Position numbers and translations under genes: made by a program. A model generated the notes under the pieces. It worked only from the letters and a program-made list of their open reading frames with translations, had not been told where the DNA came from and searched no databases. Below are positions 45,941 through 60,257 of a stretch of 64,000 nucleotides of DNA, in pieces. Numbering within the stretch: position 1 is the first letter of the stretch; each line of letters starts with the position of its first letter. Origin of the DNA: Annulohypoxylon bovei var. microspora (Eukaryota; Ascomycota; Sordariomycetes; Xylariales; Hypoxylaceae); NCBI GenBank assembly GCA_022836615.1, contig MU405373.1, positions 1-64,000 on the forward strand. The letters are read 5' to 3'.

Positions 45941-47454
45941 CTATTGACTCGCCCATAGCGCGTCCGGACGGGGCTTAACATCATAAGCCCCTGAGCCAGG
46001 CTCTGTGCTCGTCGGTCGTCGAATCTGAGAGCCCGCATTATAGTACATCTGCCCCATGTTGTTGCTACCTAAAAAGGGCTGGTCGGGATCTGGGTACACG
46101 TAGCTGTTGCCGCCAGTGCTGTGGGTTGGAGAGGCCATGTGCGAAGGTGATTGCCATCCCACGCTGCCCATGTGAGGGCTTCCGCCGGTGCTGCCAGTCC
46201 CAGACTGGTGAGATTCAATGCTGGGCTCTAGAGTCGGAGGGGGGGGATACGTCGTGGGGTGCGAAGTGGGTCGCATGCTGGGAGCGTAGGCCGGGACCGA
46301 CGTAGGGCTCTGGGACTGCATATCCGTGCGAAGATGAACTGGGAGCGATCCGTTGCTCACGTACGAATAGTCGCTGTTTCGCATCGCGTTTGCAGCTGCC
46401 AGCTCCGCGCTAGGCGAGATAGACATCTGTCTCTGGCCCGGAGATGGTGTGTTCAGCGGGGATCCGCGATTCGAACCAGGATCGCCGTCGCTGTGGGCCA
46501 TCCGACCTGCGGTTGCCGCCGTTCTACTAGCCTGAGCAGCTGCTAGGGCGTTGGCTGTGGCAGCTGCTGCCTCTTCCACCGTACCGGTATGTTGGTTTTT
46601 GTGGCGGGTCAATGTTGTCTTTCGGGTGAAAGTCTTCTGGCAGTTGGCATAAGGGCACTTATACGGTCTCTTACCCGAATGAATGCGTCTGTGCCGAGCC
46701 AGCGAGCTACTGTCACTAAAAGGCTGACTCATAAGTTAGCGTGTTTCCTGCAAAAATACGGATATCATTAATACCTTGCCACATCGCTCACACATATGGG
46801 GTTTTTCACCCGTATGAACCCGTTGATGAACCGTAAGCGCCGATCGTTGAATAAACTGCTTGCCACAGCCTTCATAGTCGCAAACATGAGGTCGAATTCC
46901 AGTATGGATTCGTTCTAGAACCTAGTTTAGCCTTGTTTTCTCATCTAGTAGGAAAGCAACATACCATGTCTAGCCAGATCACTTCTCCGAGCAAATGCCT
47001 TGCCACAACTGCTGCACGGATAATTCTTAGTTGGAGGTTGGGATCTCTGAGGCATCTCGGGGGGCTTGTTGTAAGCCATAGGAAGGCCATGAGTCATCGA
47101 TCCATGAGTAACCGGCGGCATACCGGGTATCATCATACCATGAGGCATGTTTGTGTCGGATAGGGACATTGGCGTCTGCATTGCAGAAGGCGAACCATAA
47201 GGTCGTCCGTTGCCCATGCCACTCAGGGCCTCCAAGGGCTGTCCAATGCGGTGACCTGAGTGATACGAACTCTCGGATCCATGCGGAGAATTTGAGCGGT
47301 CCATGCCGGCCGAGGTAAGTTGCGGGTGGGGAAGGAGTTGGTGATCCGGAGAGGGTCCCGATGCTGCCGCGGCGGCCGCTGCTGCAGCTGCTGCGTGCTT
47401 CTTGTCCAGCATATTCGTGATGTTCATCACTTCAGATGACGGTGACTTAGACAT
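45941..47454 (-). CDS. C2H2 zinc-finger transcription factor, four fingers
   Basis: Model: complement(join(45941..46723, 46775..46914, 46965..47454)), 470 aa, with introns of 51 and 50 nt that lie within the finger region. It is a nuclear DNA-binding protein with four consecutive Kruppel-type fingers from about residue 145 to 260: CSSCGKAFARRSDLARH, CDYEGCGKQFIQRSALTVHQRVH, CERCGK-PFSDSSSLARHRRIH, and CPYANCQKTFTRKTTLTRHKNQH. Linkers are HTGEKP-like. Upstream are a poly-Ala run of about 11 residues and a Met/Pro/Ser-rich part; downstream is a Ser/Pro/Thr-rich tail ending DALWASQ. It resembles conserved fungal C2H2 regulators, some linked to conidiation, but I cannot name the orthologue. The stop TAG is followed by a long in-frame Gln-rich stretch (separate entry). 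Its leader, upstream of 47454, is long and holds several small upstream frames. Confidence 0.88.
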
Positions 47455-50400
47455 GTTGACGCGAACAAGTCTATGAGTCCCGACTTATCAGGCGATATCT
47501 ATCGCGCTCCCAAATATTGGCTATCTCGTAAAGACCGCACTGCGCGTTCTATACAAGCCTATTTCTTTTCCTCTCAGAATTCTTTAAATGTAGACTATAA
47601 CGCCTAAAAGCACGGGATCCGGTAGTAAATTCCTGTCCTGTGCAACCGAGACGCTGTGTCGTGTTGAGGTAAGTAGATATAATACTATCGTCCTAATCGA
47701 TGGTAGTAGGTCGTCCCACGAAATACTCCCAACTCGGTACGCGTCAGCCTCTGCTTTGATGAGCCCAGATCTGCCGATGTAGTGCTCCGTGGTAGTGTTG
47801 TTGCCGATATACTCGATATAAAAGTTGCGCAAAGATTTACCGAACTATTTACGATCGAGTAACGTAATGCGCCTGAGCGTCTTTTTCGGATGTCGAGGAA
47901 GATCTGCACAGAAGTACAGCGTACGTTGCGATCTCTTTGTTCAGAGGTTTCTGTCGGATGTCGAGGAAGATGACAAGGGCGGGGTAGGGGTGTCGCAGCT
48001 GTGTACCGTATGAGTCGACGTTAGGAGGGTATGATGAGAGGGTTGAGTGATGTGGCTAAAAAGTCGCGATTTTAGGTCGTCTCTCGGGGCGAAAAGGTCT
48101 GTAATCCTATGAGCAAACCGAGTCGAGTCAGCACTTTCGAGAGCAAGCGGATGAATCTGATGAAAATGCAAGGAGATTAAAGCCAAGACAAGCTTTGTGA
48201 TATTCATAGAACACAAGGGATGCAGGGTAGTGTTTGTAGACTTGGAGCTTGGTCATAGACCCAAGTTGTACCAGACACCTGTGATGCGAGATACTTGGAA
48301 CTTGAAATTTGGAACTCGTAAAAAAAAAAACACCAACCCATCCCAAAATACCAGATCGATCAAGTAAAAGGCATTGATGAGGATGCGACGCGTGACAAGG
48401 ACGTGAAAAGATGCTCAGATCTCAGAGCGGTGGCAGCAACAGGTGGTGCAAACCGAGCAGTGGATATCGAAGCAACAAAAGAAAACGTGTGGTGTGGATC
48501 TAGAGCTCGCCGACTAAGAGAGCTGGAATGGGGGCAGCTTGTGATCCCAACATACCTCGAAGAATTATTTGGGTCCCTGGAGGGTAATGTTGAAGAACAA
48601 TGTATGAGTAAAATAGAGAACACCTTCACGGTTGGCAATTAGGTTCCGAGTAAGGCGATCTTAAGAAGTAAAAGGGTTGTCGAAAGAATTAAGAAAAAAA
48701 AGTTATGTGTGACGATGGAAGGAAAGGAAAAATAATATGGAAAGTGATGAAATGACCAAATTGATAGACGTTATTTAGGTAAGCCTGGAAGTGTAGGTAC
48801 ATGGGTACTTTGTTTTTTGGTAGAGTGCAGTGCAGGTACTGGTAGAGTGCAGGTGAGGTTTTGGCGGTGGACAACCTAGTAACGTAGAAAGTGCAGGTGG
48901 GTGGGTTGTGCATGCGAGTTGGTAAGGAACGGGAGCAGGGACCACAACCGCAACCTACCTAAGTTATGTACCTTAAGTAGGTAGGTACGTGTACGAAGAG
49001 GAAGAAAATACGTCCGTGACTGCCTTACGTACCTTACATATAGTGCGAATTGTACCTAAGTATAAGACTCAAGATAAAACACACGGTATTCGGATTTGAG
49101 ATGCAGCTGTCCATGCATTCATTTGATCAAGTATCAGTAGTGAGGTTAGGAGTAGAGAAAAAAAATTTGTCCGCTTAAATATAGGATTAATGTCAACAAA
49201 CTTTTCTCCTTTTCCCTTCGGTTTTTTTTTTCTTCATAACCCTGCCGTCTTGTTAGGTCCAATGAAACTGCATCTTTGTACATAGGGCTACAGCTACCTA
49301 AGTACCTAAGTAGCCTACGCACATGCACATACGAAATGTTAAAGCGCAATTAGGTTTGCACTAACCATTTTAAGCCACCATCTTAACTATTACTACCTTT
49401 TACAGGAAAGCGCCATATCCATTTCTTTTTCTTCACTTCACTTCACGTACTTAAGTATTTTTAACATTATGTATGTTGCCCTGTTCAAAATCACCGGGGA
49501 GTTTCCGTTTATTCCGGTTTAATAATATTGATTTTTTAATCCTTTGGAATATTTTATACTGAAATATATTTTCCTCATCTGTCCGGCAGATAAATGAATG
49601 CAAAGCATTAGATATGATACAGCATGCATAGTTACTTACTCATATCGTGCGGTTTCTATTTAAACGTTAAGAGAACTTGTCTGAGCACTGTTTATCTTGG
49701 CATTCAGAGGAGACAAATATGTCCCCGGCAAACGACCCGCAATGCATGCTCCGCCCGTATTATCCGCGATATTGACATGATCTCCCCAGACGTTCCGTCT
49801 TGCATAATGATTCCATTGCAACAAGTGAATGACATTAAGGGTAAATTTCCATGACAGTCAAGATGCGCGTGGGGCATCAATGTTGATCAGGCTTGTGTAG
49901 ACGAGACGATGTCTACGGAAATGCCGTCCATGCATATAATACGCGTTAGGTGCATATGTAAAATGCAGTGCCGAGAGAAGGTAGAAACATTTCACCTAGG
50001 TATGCGGCATGTACTTATATATGGATGCACCTACGAATACCTACGTATGTATTCGACATTCGGAGCTACGGGTCTCGGGAGATTCTCAGTTAATAGATCT
50101 TATTGGAAGCATAGCAAGCAATGAAAATGCATACCGAAGATTCCAGTTACCTTTCATCGGAACTGGGCGGTTTCAACATCTTAAGTTATCCAGGTGTTCA
50201 AAGGAGATGTGGGATTTGGCTCGTACCGAAGACATGGTAAGATTTGATGAGACAAAGAATATCCATGCAATTTTGCGGTATGGGATGCAATTGCTTACCT
50301 TATTTACTTCAATCCGGCTTTATGGAAGGATCCTGTTTCCATAAATAGCTGTTTAATGACGATTTTGAGCAGTGCTAGATTGCTTGTATAAGAATATTTT

Positions 50401-53400
50401 CACCATAAAAGATGTGGTGAAGATAGAAAAGATGGGATGACTATGAGGTATGTAATAAACAGTATCTAAATGCTAGGTTTAAAAACATTACAGCATTGAA
50501 CTGTACAAGTTTAGCGTCTACTTACTACCCTAGGTACCTACTTACCTAGGTGAAAGGGTACATAGTATGTAGAGTGGTGCTTGCTTCACGCTTAGGCCGT
50601 CCGTTTAACTTTGATTTTTCTTTGGTACCGGAATGAAACAGCGCTCCAAACAACCGGACCCGACCCGGTGAGCAAGTACACCTGGCAAACTAGGGCGGCA
50701 TCACTTACTATCTAGGTACATATGTATGTACCGTGTATATACATAAGTATGTATCAGATATTTTGTACGTAAGTTTATAAGTTATTGATTATTTCTCAGA
50801 TATCAATTTTTACTTTTAAAGCATCAAACAACATCAGTGTCGTATATGATGAATAATGAAAATTATATGCTATCATATTCTTTTCCTCCCGCGGGAAAAC
50901 GTAGACAAACCTTGACCTGGTCCCTAACCATCTAGGTACTTAGCGCATGCAACAATGTCTCGCACTCTGGTCCGTATTGTATTGTACAGTGCTCAAGTTT
51001 CCAGCTTGGATCGAAATTCGGAGGAATAACAGCGACAGACTCAGCTGAGGGTCGATGCAGCCATCCGCAAGTGATGGCCTCGTGAGGTCGTACATAGTCC
51101 TCAGCTACTCAGTCAGAATAGGACACGAAACGATACAAAACGATACCTACGAATACACGTTCTCGACAGTGCGTCCTCTCAAGTGGGCTACGACAACGCT
51201 TCTGTCGTCGCCCTATGGGATGGGTGCATGTGGGGAAGAGAACATGGACTCATCAGCCAACGTACACGGTACCCCGGCGCATGAGGTTTCTAGACAGGCT
51301 CGAAATTGGCCCTATTCCCAATATGGCAAGATTCTGGAAGATTTCGAAAAACGGGACATGATTATTTTTATTACCTAGAAGCATTACTCCGTCCGAGGCA
51401 ACCGTCGTACAACGATGGCGTCGCCAGATATACAACGACACCAACAAGTCTAGATATGTTGGCAGTCGCAAAGTTATTATCACGGCAAGATGCATTTCCC
51501 TCCCTCCTTATTTCAATATGGTAATCTTTGATCTCATGGTGATCATGCTTTATTCCCCCGACGTGGGGGCATGTCTAGCCATGGCCCTCCCTTGGATTGG
51601 TTCAAGGGAAATGGATCGTTGCTTGATCCGTGACATGGGAATCTCCCGCGCCTTGTCTAGCGGCACCTTCATTTCTCAGGCATTACGACAATGACATCAA
51701 TTCATTTCGAGTCTCGGAGCCAAAACGTTCTCGAAGCTTTTCCGCGTCGTTGATGCCCAGCGCTAAACCTACTATGTCAAAGCAACAACAAGAAATATGT
51801 TGAATTTGCATCTTCAATAGGCCAAACAGTTTGTGGGGAAAAGTAGACGGCCTTGATTAGGTATTTCTAGGCTGTTATTTAAAAGCGAACAAGTCCCTGC
51901 AATCCCACGACTTCCGCTCATTTGTTCTAGAACCATGTGAATCATCAAAGTAAGGACCTTCTATTTGACTAGACTGGCTTGCTTCTGCGTATGTGTACAC
52001 GAATATTATAGCACGTGTTTGCAACCCAATAGCATTTCTCGTCTTTCTAAGATTATGCCGGCTCCTGGATACTCCTTATCACGGCAGTTCCAAGCAAGGA
52101 CATTTATCAAGCTAACCATTTACATACTTAGTACTAAATACATATCAACTTAAAGTGAAAGCATTATGATTTTTTGAGCAGTTATCTAAGTTAAATTTAA
52201 TGCAAGACTATGAGAGACGTTCAGGTTAGATATTGCCCCAGGTATTCGTTGTCTCCCCTAGGGATAGCATATGAGCCATTAAAGGACGGGGGACAGGATT
52301 GCTCATGGATAGAGTTAAAATCATGATTCTAATATTATTGATGGGGTCTAAGGCATAGTATCAACTTATCTCAAGATATTCATAATTTACTCAACATACT
52401 AGGTATAATCGTGTCAGTACCTACATATCTACTCAGCTGCCCAGGTACCTACTTATCTAAATGGCCATGATATCTCATAACATGAAACCCTCCAGCTATA
52501 ATCGAAGCAAGAGAATCCTTGAACTAATTGTTCAGCCGGCACTTGTCGTCAAAAACTACTAAGAAGAGCGCGTGATGCCTCGCCTAGGAACGTTATCGTC
52601 GTGTTCTAACTAAAGAAGGTCAAGTACAAAACTTGATGCAAGATTACCTAGTAGGTATGTGCTTGGAACTGGGTCCAAAACCGAAGAGGGAGGAAAACGC
52701 CAGTGTGTGCCACGTTGTGAGCTGACACATAGAGTTCCTCAAATGACAGTTAGTTTGGAAGTGCTTAGATCCACCTCGAGACGATGCCAGCAACTCGAGC
52801 ATGGTGTTGCAGATTTGGATTGTTGTTTCCACTCGACACAAGGACGTTGACTGTTATCGTTTGATGGAAGCAATTGAAGTAAATTTTCTAACAATAGAAG
52901 TACCTCATCGTGATCTCTCATCTATCCTCGTCAAAATGTGGTCTACGTATATTGACCTCCACCGACGCATCTGACTTGGAGGATCCACCACCACAAGGCA
53001 CATCTAGTTTTTGACAATATTACGGTACAAGTTCGGATCAGGATCTCTATCCGCGACCCGGGAGCTAAGTCTAACGGCCACGCCGCAAAGGAGTGAGAAT
53101 ACATAGCAGGCGTCAAGAAACCCTATTCGGGAAACCCGAAATTATCAGATCTCGGCGCAGCCAGAGTTCCCAGTTACTACAAAGATAATGGAGCTTCAAG
53201 ATGATGATAGCGATACAACACCCGCCTTTTCTCCTTTTATTCCTTAGGACTGGCCAGGAAAATGGCCTCCTTCAACTCCCTTTGTGGTGGATACCGCTGG
53301 CCACCTGGTAATTATGCAGAGGAGTGATCAATAAGGGGTGCGGCTAGTTATTTTTATCTGATGACATACATACGTTCGATACGGTCACCGCAAGGACCTT

Positions 53401-56400
53401 CAACCATCGTCCATATCTAATATCTCACTGTTAGGTGAAATCAACAAGCTTCATGTTGCGCTTTCAGTATTACACGAGGGAAGATGACCGCTGTTGAATG
53501 AGTCCTCGGCGAGGACAGACTCCAATCTCGAAATCAAGGGTGACGCACAGTTGAGATCGACGTAACAGGAATGCCCGAATACCTAGGAATATACTACATG
53601 TCAATTCTAACACATATCATCTCCACGTTAGTATCTCGCTACCATCAGGTCGTCCCTGTCGTGGTAATAGAGCTATCTGAGGGCTGTCGTAGCGAGCTCA
53701 ACATACTCACCGCTAAATGTGCTGAGCATTTTCCTATTACTCAAAGTGCTCTTGAAGAGCGGCAGGCAAAAAGGGCCCACAGGTGTATCGTAGATGCCAT
53801 GGCCCTCTCCATCAATGCGCATGATAAGTCTTAATATGATGTTATCACAAAGACGGAAAAGCGCCCTTGGAAAACACAACTAACGCTAGACATCAGCGGC
53901 TATCTCCCGTACCTACCTAAGTAGTGAAGATCTAACAAGTTCTTAGGATCAGCAGGTGGCCATTACGGTTTACGTACATACATATGTGTAAGTTCTATCC
54001 GCTCGATGTGTTCAGGTTGAGGGTTTAGCCCTTGAATCGGCATCGTACAGTATGCTCGAAAACGAGGAATCTAAATAGGCAGTGCACGTACCGTATATTG
54101 AAATACTATCAGCGCATGTCATTCGATAATATTCAATGCCTAGCAGCTGTCGCCCTTGCTGAAAACTCGGTTGCCGGCCTGTCAACCCCATTCTGTCAAA
54201 CCAGGACCGCCCCCGTCAGCCCGGCTCCCGGATCGCTATCCGCGCCCATGCTAGCCCCAATTCTGCTGCTACGTATTATGGTAGCAGCAGACCCAGTGCT
54301 ACCTTGCGTGAACCCAGAACCGGTGAGAGCCCTGGTCTGATGGATCCTTGCCTGCCAATGCCACCCCTGGCAACCCTTCTACTGGGTCAACCGGTGCTCT
54401 GGGACGCAGAAATGCCCGAAGAGAAGAAGCACGGTTGCCCGGGCGCTTTATTCGTGCGTCTATTCGTCTACTTGTGTATAGAACACAGTTCACAATCTAG
54501 TCACTCCAGGCGGGATATCTCTGTGAACTCGCTCGGCTATCGACGAACCTGCTCCATAGCACCATCTTAACTAGTTTGCACGTGTGTTTGCCCTCGGGTT
54601 TCGTTCTCATCAACCAAGACCCTTGCTCGCGCCAGGACATGAGACAGCGCCTAGACCACTTACGTCAAACTTCCGAACCAGCGAATTTGACGTATCTCGC
54701 CATTTTTCTCGACGGAACCCATGTCTTCTGTTGCACTCCCCATAATTCCTGTTTACGTTGACGTGCATATGAGCCCGGCCTAGTCGCGCAACCAGCCACA
54801 ACGAATAAATCGGTGAGGCGGACGTGTCTATGGCTTCGACGGACCATTGCCCACCGATATAACACGTTACAGAACCGATATCGCAGCACACCATCAAACA
54901 CGCGTCAAGATAATGCTCTGTCTGGCATATAGACGTCTCTATAAATGTTAGGCGGTGTATGTATATGTCCTTGGCATTTAGATGATAATATTACACCCAG
55001 TAGACTTGTTGCCATGTTAGGGTGGTCAATATATTCAATAATCTTCTACCTAACTAGACAAGAGAAGGCAAACGCTGCGTCCATGATCAATAAAGCACCA
55101 GTAGCTAGCTGCCACTGAGGGGTCTGAGATTTAGCACATAACTAATCTAAGAGAATTCACCGCTTTAATTGAATGCATTAGCGCTTCGAGATCGTGATCG
55201 CTGCCCTCGAACTCTTCACCGCACCGACCCAAAGTGACTATTGAGTTTGTCCTTACCGCAGGGCAGCTAGCGGCGGGAAGGACAACTTGATGCATGCAAG
55301 AGAATTGTCAACACCATTGCATAGTCGGAGTTACTATTGGGATAAAAATCGCCAAGCAAATTGTAAATTTAGTATTGACTTCTAAAAGAACAGAACTGTA
55401 TCTATGTATTTCCTAGAATCAACTGGACTCACATACACCCCTATTTTAAAGGGGGTAGTCTACGCATCTATCACACTCATTCTGTCCTCGAAATTTGAAC
55501 TTAATAAACGTTATATTTGTTGTGATACGGTGCTTTGATACGGTGCTGTGATGTGAACTTTCTAAGCGTAATAACAACGACGTTCTTACGTGAGAATTCC
55601 TAACCATACTTTCAGACCCGTTGTATTGTACTACGTACTGAGATATTCGAGGTTGATGGTGGTGGACACGACCGTCGAAATGTCTTACTTGCTTGCCTCG
55701 GGATCATCTAAAACCTGCATTAAGGCTGCATTGAGGCTGCAGCAAGATTTCTAGATTTTTGGGGTATTAATATATTGACATTCGTTGTTCTCGGAATACG
55801 ACTCGACTGGTCGCCTGTTAAGCCGACCAGCATCAACCGTTGTAACGCAAACTTCTGAAATGTTAGTGAATCAGCCTTGTATATGTTAACACGGGAACTT
55901 GTGTTCAAATATCTTTCCGTGTTTAAGAGGATGAAAATCCCTGCGGGTTACAACACGGCAAAAGCTGTGGGTTGTCGTACGTTTTATGCTATGGCGGTTA
56001 GTACATCATAACAACACTTTACAATGACATTTGATTGAATTGGGTACTCTAAGGTATGTACATATATCATTGTATTTAAGATGTATAGACGAATGTGTCT
56101 CTTAAGGGTTCGATAAAGCCCCCTGAGGATTGGAGAATAGTCGCTAGAAAGGCCCTAGAACCCCGAGTTCCAACCCGTCTATGGCATAGCCGGCCCTAGT
56201 TTGGATAATCTTGGCCTTCTTGACATCGCCTACCCTGCTGGCGGCGACTTAAGCATTGATAGAAACGATGTTACGTAGGATGTGGTACCGCGGCGCTAGA
56301 TTGATGCCCAATCGCCATGATAGTGGTTCATGCCCATTGACAGACCCTGTTTCTAAGAAGCTTAATGAAATACGATCGACCATAAAATATCCGGTACCGA

Positions 56401-59400
56401 CGAAATAAAAAGATCAACAACTTCTCGAACGTCTGTTGATGCCTTACCATATTTTTAAAATTCGCAAGCATTGAGGCATTGATAAGGCGCGTTCGGCAAA
56501 GTCGAGGTGAGGCAATGACAGATTGTGTGGATAGTCTCAACGTGAAGATTTGTTTCATGCGGTTAACTAGTTGGTTGCTTAATAAAAGGCTAGCTGATTA
56601 TTTCAAGGGGACGGCCACGTTTTCTCGGGGTTTGCTGTTACCTCATGTCGAACCTCCGGGTCGTTTCCCGCCAGCTAGTTTTCTTAGTTACGATGTAACT
56701 TCACCTTGTTAAGAACCCCATTTAAGTCCTCTAAACGAAGCCATCTCAGCGAGAAGAAATAGTTAGCCTGATCAGTATCGCCTCCACCTCATCGTCGATG
56801 CTTAACCCCCACGGGGCCTTGAACTAGGAACTAGGAACCAGGAACTTAAAATACCGCGCTAGCAAGTCAAAGCGTTGACTTAGATTCATCAAGAGCCCCA
56901 TTTGGAAAAATTTGAAGCATAGTAATTTGCGTGGATAAGCATAGTAGGGATGTCATATTGTATAGCTGATACTCAATCTACGCAGCTGACTTACATGGCC
57001 TGCGGTGGAATCGATAGTTATGAACAGTTTAATAACTTGTAATGCTTGCTTCGTTAAATTTATGACAGACTTTGCGATGTAAGATTATAGCTTCATGTAC
57101 ATTCAACTCCCGCCTTAAACTTTGTATTAAACTTCTAGCAAATTATATATCTTTTATAAAGCCCTTGCTGCATTTTTACATTAACGTAGGGGTTATAGCG
57201 AAATTAGTCTATTTTCAAGCGACGGATTATCACTCAAGTGTTGTTAAGGCGCAGTTGTTCACACGCCAGGGGATGTTTGTGGAAGCCCTGGTCTAGTAGA
57301 GATCAGCTACTGAACTGATAGCGTGAAGCAGTTTACTGGGCTAATGGCTTACATCAGGTTTCAACATTAACTACCTATGTAGGTAAGTTATTCTCCAAGC
57401 TTTAAGTCGCAGATAAGGTAACTTCATTTTGGACTTGAGACGGACGACTTGTCATAATCCTCAAGATCGTCATATACTCGTCAGTGAACACGTTGTTTCT
57501 TTATACGATGTAAGAATTCCAATATTTAGGGTCGTATTCGTAAGCAGATGGCTATGAGGTAGACATGATGGATGTTACCACGTCTCAGGGGGTTGAAAAT
57601 TTCTTCCTGCACGCCCTAGCGCCGCGGAATTAGACTCTACTCTCAGCTCATCAAATTTTCCTCTACGTCTCTATACTCGTGATTTCGAAGAAAGAGGATT
57701 TACAACTTGGAAAGATCAATTTCAAAACGTAGAGAGATGTGTTGCAATCTTCTCATGGGAAACGGTTAACTAGGTTAGGTGTGTCCCCCTGAGATAATAT
57801 TATGATCTTGATCTAAATAACTTCCAAGCTACCACAACAGCTGTGTTTGAAAAATACCGCCCACCAGACTAATGATCCTATAGTTTTGCTTCGATCAAGA
57901 CCCTTCCCCGAAAACCATCCCCAATTTCGCCATACAGTCCTCGATCCTGCCCCGGCCGCCCCTTTCCTATACATACGTCGACAGAAATACCTCTTCCTAC
58001 TCAATCATTTGCCATAACACAGACATGACCCTAAGAATTAGATAAGAAATACGCGGAAGAGACGGATAGACATTCTTGTGTGACTAAAGTTCGTTGTTTA
58101 AACGCGTGTCTCAAGATATGTATACCTACGCGCCGCGTGGGGGGTTACACATTGATTGCAAGAAAAATTACCTTACTATACTTTTGAGTGCTTCCCCTCC
58201 CCCGAAAGGAGCTTAGGTTATCTTAGGGCATATTTCTCCCGACACCATCCCAAAGAAAGGCATGAAATATTTCTGTAGACGCCCTAGAGAATCAAATTCA
58301 CACCAGGAGCTATAGGTAAAGACTACACGTATTATACAACAAGATGTCTAATAGTAACCTATAGTTACCTACTTATAGTTGATAGCTTCGACATGATTTT
58401 CCCTTTCATGGACTATCTTGTCTTAGCGTGTGAGGCACGAAATATCACGCAAGCTGCAAGACTAGTTCGTAAGGCGATAGAGTGCGACTACCTACAATAC
58501 CGATGATGCTCTAGTTCGATTAGGAAGCGGAATAGTGCTATCACTATGGAACTTCCTGATAATACCCTATTTGCTGATACAAAGCCTTGCCTGTAACGAG
58601 CTAACGGTACGTAGATTTGATGTTGTATTGGACCAGGTTGATGACAGCTCTAGAGGGTCTAAAAGAAGCGATCTAGATTAGTTCCCAAACCGGTCCCAAA
58701 CTATCGCATCTTTCCCATGCCAACGGTCTTGGCGCTCTGAATCATTTAGGCAATGGCATATCCCCGAAAGACTTCAATATCTCACTAGTTAGCTGCTTTC
58801 ATTTGTCCTTCGAATAACTAGGTAACATAATATGTAGGATAAACAATAGTAGCAATATGTCCCAGGTTTGATGCCAACTGGTTATTGACTTCTTGATACT
58901 AAGTAATAACAAAATTTATGACGCAATTCTGCGCCTAGACAGAAAATGAAACCGTGCCTCCTGTGTCCCCAAATGTTGGAAAGCTGTGAGCAAGGATTCT
59001 AAGTACGAGACAAGTAGATTCGCCAATTAGATTTTACATCGTCCTCAGCTCAAATTGTGGTTCTCCTAGCTCCATAAAGTGCTTCGATGAGGCTATTTAG
59101 CATTTGACGACAAATTAATATATCCTATGGACTGACAATCAGTAATATTTCTCTGCAAATTAGCAGAACGCTTCGATGATGAACATAAACTCGAGATAAT
59201 CAAATATAACTAGCTGGCTAATCTAGTATTACACAGGCTATTTGTCAATATTTTGTAAAGTCTCGCATACCTTTACAACCTGCCGGGTTAATGTTAAGGG
59301 GGAGATTACGTAATACACTTCTCCTGTCATATAAAATCGATTCATTTAATAATAAACTACCTGCCTTCATTAACCTCATAGCTTCATTCGTCACGGCAGC

Positions 59401-60123
59401 TCCTGATAATATTATATGGAACAATCAAATTATCGATTCAATTACTATTTAATTTCACATAGTTAATATAACATAGTTATGGCTTCGAGTTATATACCCC
59501 AAACTCTTACATCTAAGCTTACTTACGTTGATTAATTTTGAGATTATAGAAATGGGCTCGACTATGGAAGTTAAATTGAATTAATTAACATGGGAATTGT
59601 AACTACCATAATATGATTAAAAGCTTGAACTACATGGTTGCTACTCCAAGGAAACAATGATGTTCATTTTATTATGTGCTTAACTAGGTACCTTTTTATA
59701 CATAATGTTCTTGCTTTAATATTATTAAACTATGTTAATTTGTACCTAAGGTATCATAGAAAGTTGATATTTACGTACCTATCCATCATTTTTCACCGCA
59801 TCTTCAATAGTATTATATTGTAATAGGCTACAGGGAGAAACGAGCCGAATCTGGGTTGTAAATTGTTGTAACTTAAATAAAAAATTGTTAATTAGGTATA
59901 TTCTGGAAATAGAAAGGAATCAACAACCATGGGGCACTATCAACATAAAGGTTCGTTTCTTCTAAAATCTACTAATGCTAAAGAATATAAATAGGCTCAG
60001 GCTAGCGAATGCATACCTAACCTAGGTAATATACCTTTCGATAGTCTTTTAATGTTTACAACTACTTATCATGATCATGATATAAAACATGTTGTCTATA
60101 TACATCCTAAGACACCTATGTTC

Positions 60124-60211
60124 AAGGGGAGTGCTATGATCTATTTAACAAGGGCTACATATTTTAACAAGTTCTTACATCACTCCTAAGCAAAGGCTAG
60201 GCACTCCCCTT
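60124..60211. repeat. Inverted repeat AAGGGGAGTGC
   Basis: AAGGGGAGTGC at 60124-60134 is matched by GCACTCCCCTT at 60201-60211, with a 66-nt AT-rich interior. It may be a very small foldback element or a remnant of a larger one. Confidence 0.6.
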
Positions 60212-60257
60212 CGAAGAGTATTTGTAGATAAGTTATAATAATGTCAATTTTAAATAT

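Noticed and set aside
54032..54570. Pro/Ala-rich frames resembling a decayed secreted protein
   Set aside because: Reading frame shifts repeatedly and stops interrupt it; similarity is only compositional.
56120..56270. Coding-like minus-strand stretch (RVGDVKKAKIIQTRAGYAIDG)
   Set aside because: Only about 30 codons, flanked by stops in all directions; could be a gene fragment but no family can be named.
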